A stretch of DNA of 64,000 bases from Desulfovibrionales bacterium (GTDB lineage Bacteria; Desulfobacterota; Desulfovibrionia; Desulfovibrionales; Desulfonatronaceae), in the NCBI GenBank assembly GCA_007693505.1, contig REDL01000082.1, forward strand, positions 62,001 through 126,000, read 5' to 3'. Positions within the stretch are counted from its first letter, which is position 1. The number at the start of each line of letters is the position of its first letter. This document shows positions 60,563 through 64,000 of this stretch, piece after piece. The notes beneath the pieces are model-generated. The model had not been told where the DNA came from, ran no database searches, and saw only the letters and a list, made by a program, of their open reading frames with translations. Position numbers and translations under genes: made by a program.

Positions 60563-61591
60563 CTAGAGTCGATCCAACAACTCTTTGATTTCCACAATGA
60601 TCTGGTAGTCCTCCTCGGTCACGATCTGATAGCCCTTGTAGGTCTCCCCCTGGGTTCGGGCGATTTCTTGAGGCATGTCCGCAAAGGCCTGCTGGATTTT
60701 CTTGATGATTTCCGGATCAAGGTCGCGCCGGAAGGCGATGGGTGACTCCGGAATCGGGCTGGACCTGAAGATCTTGACATTTGTTTCCGGCGAGATGGTT
60801 CCTGCGCTGATCATCTCATGGTAGCGCTTGTCCCAGACTGCTGCGATGTCGATGGTGCCCTGACGAATCATCATCTGCCCTGCATCATGGCTGCCGGAGA
60901 AGCCAACCCGGCTGAACCAGTCCTCGGGCTCGCCGCCGTTGGTGCCTTGATGGATGTTGAAGCGGGGAACGGCGAAGCCAGATGTGGAAGCCGGATCGGT
61001 GAAGGTGAAGGAGAACTGCCTCTTGTGCGGCTCAAGACGGCGGAACAATTCCTGAATGCCTTCCTTGCCCTCCAACGGTTCGGTGATATTCAAGACCCTG
61101 GCCACCTCCGGCGAGGAGATGAAATAGGAACGATAGCTGACGCTGCCGTCATCATGCATTGCCACGGCGACGGGCACGGCATTGGCACGTTCCGCGGCCA
61201 GGACATAGGAAAACGGCCCAAACCAGGCCATGTGGATCTGTCCGGCGCGCATGGCTTCGACCACACCCGTATAGTCTGTTGCGAAAAACACCCTGATCGG
61301 TCGTCCCAATCGCTCGGAAAGGTAGTCGGTCAAGGGCTTCTGCCGCTCCAGGGCAATGGACGGATCTTCTGCCGGGACAATGCCCATCACGATGGTATCC
61401 GTGGGGACAAGGTCACCGAGGCGGGCACGATGCTGTGCGGAGGACGTGCCGGCGGATACAATCAGCAGGCAGATTGCAACCATGAACACGGAACAAACGG
61501 TGCGATACATCCTTGACGTTTTTTTCCCCTTGGTCCCCAAGATTTTTTTCTCCCAGGCTTTCCCTTCCGAGTACTTCTGAATCACAGACAT
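60563..61591 (-). CDS. phnD: PhnD, phosphonate-binding periplasmic protein (second system)
   Basis: A 342-residue substrate-binding protein. A basic N-terminus of about 27 residues precedes a signal-type hydrophobic stretch (MVAICLLIVSAG) and a cleavage-like site SSAQ, so the export signal is long. The PhnD fold is clear (MGIVPAEDPSIALERQKPL, FFATDYTGVVEAMRAGQIHM, FTFTDPASTSGFAVP). RBS AAGGAGAGGTGC. It is the first gene of phnDCE, about 114 bp downstream of a Pho-box promoter. Functions with the C-P lyase genes divergent on the other side of phnF. Confidence 0.92.
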   Translation of the reverse strand: MSVIQKYSEGKAWEKKILGTKGKKTSRMYRTVCSVFMVAICLLIVSAGTSSAQHRARLGDLVPTDTIVMGIVPAEDPSIALERQKPLTDYLSERLGRPIRVFFATDYTGVVEAMRAGQIHMAWFGPFSYVLAAERANAVPVAVAMHDDGSVSYRSYFISSPEVARVLNITEPLEGKEGIQELFRRLEPHKRQFSFTFTDPASTSGFAVPRFNIHQGTNGGEPEDWFSRVGFSGSHDAGQMMIRQGTIDIAAVWDKRYHEMISAGTISPETNVKIFRSSPIPESPIAFRRDLDPEIIKKIQQAFADMPQEIARTQGETYKGYQIVTEEDYQIIVEIKELLDRL

Positions 61592-61704
61592 GCACCTCTC
61601 CTTTTCATCATTGTAATGATCGTTAACGACAGATTATGCTTGACGATCCTGATTAAGAGCAAAAACACCTTTGCCATCACTTTGCCCCACATCGAGGCAA
61701 GCGA

Positions 61705-61761
61705 ACGATAGAAGCATCCTGTTACGGTTCGATGGCATTTACATGGCATTCACTGTGACGG
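61705..61761 (-). promoter_or_regulatory. Pho-box array and promoter upstream of phnDCE
   Basis: On the minus strand, units CCGTCAC (61761-61755), ATGCCAT (61749-61743), ATGCCAT (61738-61732) and CCGTAAC (61727-61721) lie 12,11,11 bp apart. Exactly 10 bases later comes TATCGT (61710-61705), a plausible -10. The box-to--10 spacing is that of PhoB-dependent promoters. Confidence 0.62.
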
Positions 61762-61892
61762 CGGTAGACAAGCTGCATGGTTGTCTAAAAAAGCAAAAAA
61801 TAAATTGACCAAAAAAATGAACTTCATTATCAAAATCTATCGGATAGTTGCCTCTTCCGAATGAAACGCCCCCCTGCATCAGCATCCCGCAA

Positions 61893-61932
61893 AGTTCACC
61901 GTAGTTTCATGAAAATGTAACGCTCCTGTCAT
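61893..61932 (+). promoter_or_regulatory. Pho-box array upstream of SorC regulator-phoH
   Basis: Four direct units are perfectly spaced at 11 bp: AGTTCAC (61893), GTTTCAT (61904), ATGTAAC (61915), CTGTCAT (61926), each followed by a 4-bp spacer. The last matches the CTGTCAT Pho-box consensus exactly. No strong -10 follows at 10 bp (GATTTT at 61943-61948). The downstream genes start at 62078. Confidence 0.65.
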
Positions 61933-62077
61933 ACTCTTCGCCGATTTTCGCGATAGTTGTTCCTGAAGTGTGAAATACTGTCATGGACAAGGAACATTAC
62001 TTCAACCAGGTTCAACAACTTAGCGATCATATTGGCCATTGCCATGATGTTGAGTCACGAAGATCAGGTTAGATTTG

Positions 62078-63109
62078 ATGCGAAACAGAGATCCTGATGC
62101 GGATGAGCATCACCAGGCCAGGATTGCCTGGATGTACTTCAATGACGAGATGACCCAAGCGGACATAGCCCAGCAATTGAACATGACCAGGGCCAGGGTG
62201 AACCGGATTCTGCAGGCTCTTCGGGATAACGGCCTGGTTCAGGTGGTCATTCATTCCCAGTTGGCCTCCTGTGTGGCCCTGGAGCGACATCTGGAGAAAG
62301 CCTACCACCTGAAACGGTGCATTATCGTCCCCACGCCGCGAGACGAAGAGCGGTTGCATGTCACGCTGGGCCGTGCTGCCGGCCAGTATCTATCCAGGAT
62401 CATTCATTCCAGACAAACCCTATGTTTGGGCTGGGGAAAAACAGTGGATGCCTCGATTACGGGGTTGATGGTCAATGGGTTGGAGAATGTCCGGATCGTC
62501 TCACTGTTCGGTGGTTTGGCGCGGGATTTCGTCGGCAATCCAGGCACGATAGCCGCAAAGGCGTCCGCCAAATTGAGTGCTGGTGAATGCTGGTGCATCC
62601 CGGCTCCCATGTATGTTGACTCGCCGGAGCTCCGAGACTTGCTGGCCAGACAGGAAATGTTCCGGAGTCTCTTCGCCAAGGTTGGGCAGGCGGAAACTGC
62701 CTTGATCGGTGCCGGCGATCTGACATTGCGCTCTTCCAACCTGCTTTCCGGAGCCGTCAATGAGGCCGACTGGAGTACCTTGTTGCAAGCCGGAGCCGTG
62801 GGCGAAATATATGGACGTTTTCTGGATGCGTCCGGAAGGGTGGTTGCCCACACGTTGAACAATCGGTTTACCGGCCCGAACTTTTCGGCCCTTCGCCGCA
62901 TCCGACATGTTGTACTGGTTGCCGGCGGACGGCGAAAAGCCGCCATTTTGCGGGCGGCCCTGAGCAAGGGTTATGCCCATGTATTTGTTTCCGACGAAGA
63001 AACCGCCACGGCACTGGTCCGTAGTGATGCCTTTCCATTACCGTCCAGGGATACCCATTCCCCGCATACCCCGTACACTTCCCAAATCCTCGAGGAGTCT
63101 CGAGCATGA
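62078..63109 (+). CDS. SorC/DeoR-type sugar-binding transcriptional regulator
   Basis: A 343-residue regulator. The N-terminal helix-turn-helix (MTQADIAQQLNMTRARVNRI, about 25-45) is followed by a sugar-isomerase-like effector domain. The ATG at 62078 is chosen over the upstream TTG. SorC proteins bind sugar phosphates; a ribose phosphate from C-P lyase would be a plausible effector but that is inference. It overlaps the next ATG (ATGA) and so is translationally coupled to phoH. Confidence 0.83.
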   Translation: MRNRDPDADEHHQARIAWMYFNDEMTQADIAQQLNMTRARVNRILQALRDNGLVQVVIHSQLASCVALERHLEKAYHLKRCIIVPTPRDEERLHVTLGRAAGQYLSRIIHSRQTLCLGWGKTVDASITGLMVNGLENVRIVSLFGGLARDFVGNPGTIAAKASAKLSAGECWCIPAPMYVDSPELRDLLARQEMFRSLFAKVGQAETALIGAGDLTLRSSNLLSGAVNEADWSTLLQAGAVGEIYGRFLDASGRVVAHTLNNRFTGPNFSALRRIRHVVLVAGGRRKAAILRAALSKGYAHVFVSDEETATALVRSDAFPLPSRDTHSPHTPYTSQILEESRA

Positions 63110-64000
63110 AACAGCGGTTCATGGACCAGGAATCAAGAGCACCACTCCCCAAGAATTACTTCATCGACACCAACGTCCTGCTGGACGACCCGGAAAGCAT
63201 TCTCGTGCTGCGCAACGGCCTGGAGAACAATATTTTTCTTCCCCACACCGTCCTGGAGGAACTGGACAAACACAAAACCGATAACCGGCTGGGACATCAG
63301 GCCCAGCAAGCCCTGTCCTACCTGCTTGAACACAAGGATGAATTCGATTTGTTGGCCCGGAGCCGCGAAGACCAAGGGACATCCTGTCTCGGTGACAACA
63401 GAATTCTCGACGAAATCCTGTCCGCTGCCGTGGATTCGCCGATTCTGGTGACCAACGACAAGACCATGCGGATCAAGGCGCATAAACTGGGCATGAAAAG
63501 TGAGCCATACTTTCGTGCCAATCCATTCTATCAAAACGAATCCCAGAAATACACCGGATTCATTGCCGAAGGAGATGACATCGTCGCCAACTCCTTTTCC
63601 TGGGAGAACGGCAAGCCCATATTCAACCGTCCGGATGAACGCCGGATGATCAGTCATCAGCACAAGGTCTGGAATGTCTCGCCCCGCAATGTTTACCAGA
63701 ACCTGGCCATGGAATTGCTGCTTTCTCCGGACATTGACTTGGTCACTCTGGAATCCGAGGCTGGCTTCGGAAAAACCTTTTTGTCCCTGGCTGCCGCGCT
63801 GCACCTGGTCTTGAACGAAAAACGCCACCACAAGATCTATATCGTCAAGCCATATGTGGAAATTGGTCGCTCCATGGGCTACCTGCCTGGAGCGGTCAGC
63901 GAAAAAATGGCCCCCTACGTCCGCAACATCCGGGACCTGATCCTCAAGCTCCACACCATTCGACCGGCGAACAAGCTGTTTGTCGATGCCGAAGCCCCTG
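63106..64000 (+). CDS. phoH: PhoH-family protein with N-terminal PIN domain (partial)
   Basis: The first 298 codons of a longer gene that runs off the window. A PIN nuclease domain occupies residues 15-145 (KNYFIDTNVLLDDPESI, then VTNDKTMRIKA). The PhoH ATPase domain begins about residue 200 with Walker A-like SEAGFGKTF at about 223. Members with PIN plus PhoH are RNA-related ATPases; phoH itself is a phosphate-starvation gene in E. coli. ATG overlaps the SorC stop. Confidence 0.88.
   Translation, partial: MKQRFMDQESRAPLPKNYFIDTNVLLDDPESILVLRNGLENNIFLPHTVLEELDKHKTDNRLGHQAQQALSYLLEHKDEFDLLARSREDQGTSCLGDNRILDEILSAAVDSPILVTNDKTMRIKAHKLGMKSEPYFRANPFYQNESQKYTGFIAEGDDIVANSFSWENGKPIFNRPDERRMISHQHKVWNVSPRNVYQNLAMELLLSPDIDLVTLESEAGFGKTFLSLAAALHLVLNEKRHHKIYIVKPYVEIGRSMGYLPGAVSEKMAPYVRNIRDLILKLHTIRPANKLFVDAEAP

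Larger units (their letters stand above)
61592..62077. other. 486-bp intergenic region with two opposed Pho-box promoters
   Basis: No coding region. It separates divergent phnDCE (minus) and the SorC regulator (plus). It holds Pho-box arrays in both orientations, described separately, and is AT-richer than its surroundings. Confidence 0.6.

Overview
The window looks like a chromosomal segment of a sulfate-reducing deltaproteobacterium (Desulfobacterota), most likely in the order Desulfovibrionales. The main clue is a complete qrcABCD operon (periplasmic cytochrome c:menaquinone reductase). Supporting clues are the trxA-trxB-bamD order, a 2-oxoacid:ferredoxin oxidoreductase, and high-GC genes on both strands. 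A BCCT osmolyte transporter fits a saline or alkaline habitat, but genus is a guess. No rRNA, tRNA, CRISPR array, prophage or intact insertion sequence was seen.

Layout. 1-10 kb: BCCT transporter, universal stress protein, guanine/nucleoside deaminase, qrcDCBA (minus strand, with a clear terminator) and manC. 10-17 kb: ferritin, korAB and a cluster of FlgO-type envelope lipoproteins. 17-30 kb: a GspE/PilB-like ATPase with an HDOD protein, two exported thiol proteins, pcm, an Mrp ATPase, a lytic transglycosylase, pgsA, tandem pilT/pilU-like ATPases and an ftsB-TPR-lipoprotein group. 30-39 kb: fbp, tsaD, trxA-trxB-bamD, a stand-alone EF-G paralogue and rsmA. 39-43 kb: a first PhnD-C-E-E type ABC transporter, then a DksA-like protein. 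43.5-48 kb: a bifunctional OlsF-type ornithine-lipid synthase diverging from a PHP-phosphoesterase/glycosyltransferase fusion. 48.2-49.5 kb: a scar of four truncated gene pieces. 49.5-58 kb: a C-P lyase locus (phnGHIJKLMN plus an EamA permease, with divergent phnF). 58-61.6 kb: a second phosphonate transporter with a fused double permease. 62-64 kb: a SorC-family regulator overlapping a PIN-PhoH gene that runs off the window.

The unifying theme of the right third is phosphorus scarcity. Three arrays of 7-bp TGTCA-like direct repeats at about 11-bp spacing (Pho-box architecture) lie upstream of the PHP-glycosyltransferase, upstream of phnD2, and upstream of the SorC regulator-phoH pair. The C-P lyase operon itself shows no such array and is probably under PhnF. 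Taken together, phosphonate uptake and cleavage, replacement of phospholipids by phosphorus-free lipids, and PhoH appear to form one Pho-regulated island. The PHP-glycosyltransferase fusion beside OlsF is the most promising candidate for an undescribed activity: removal of a phosphate and glycosylation of a lipid in one polypeptide.
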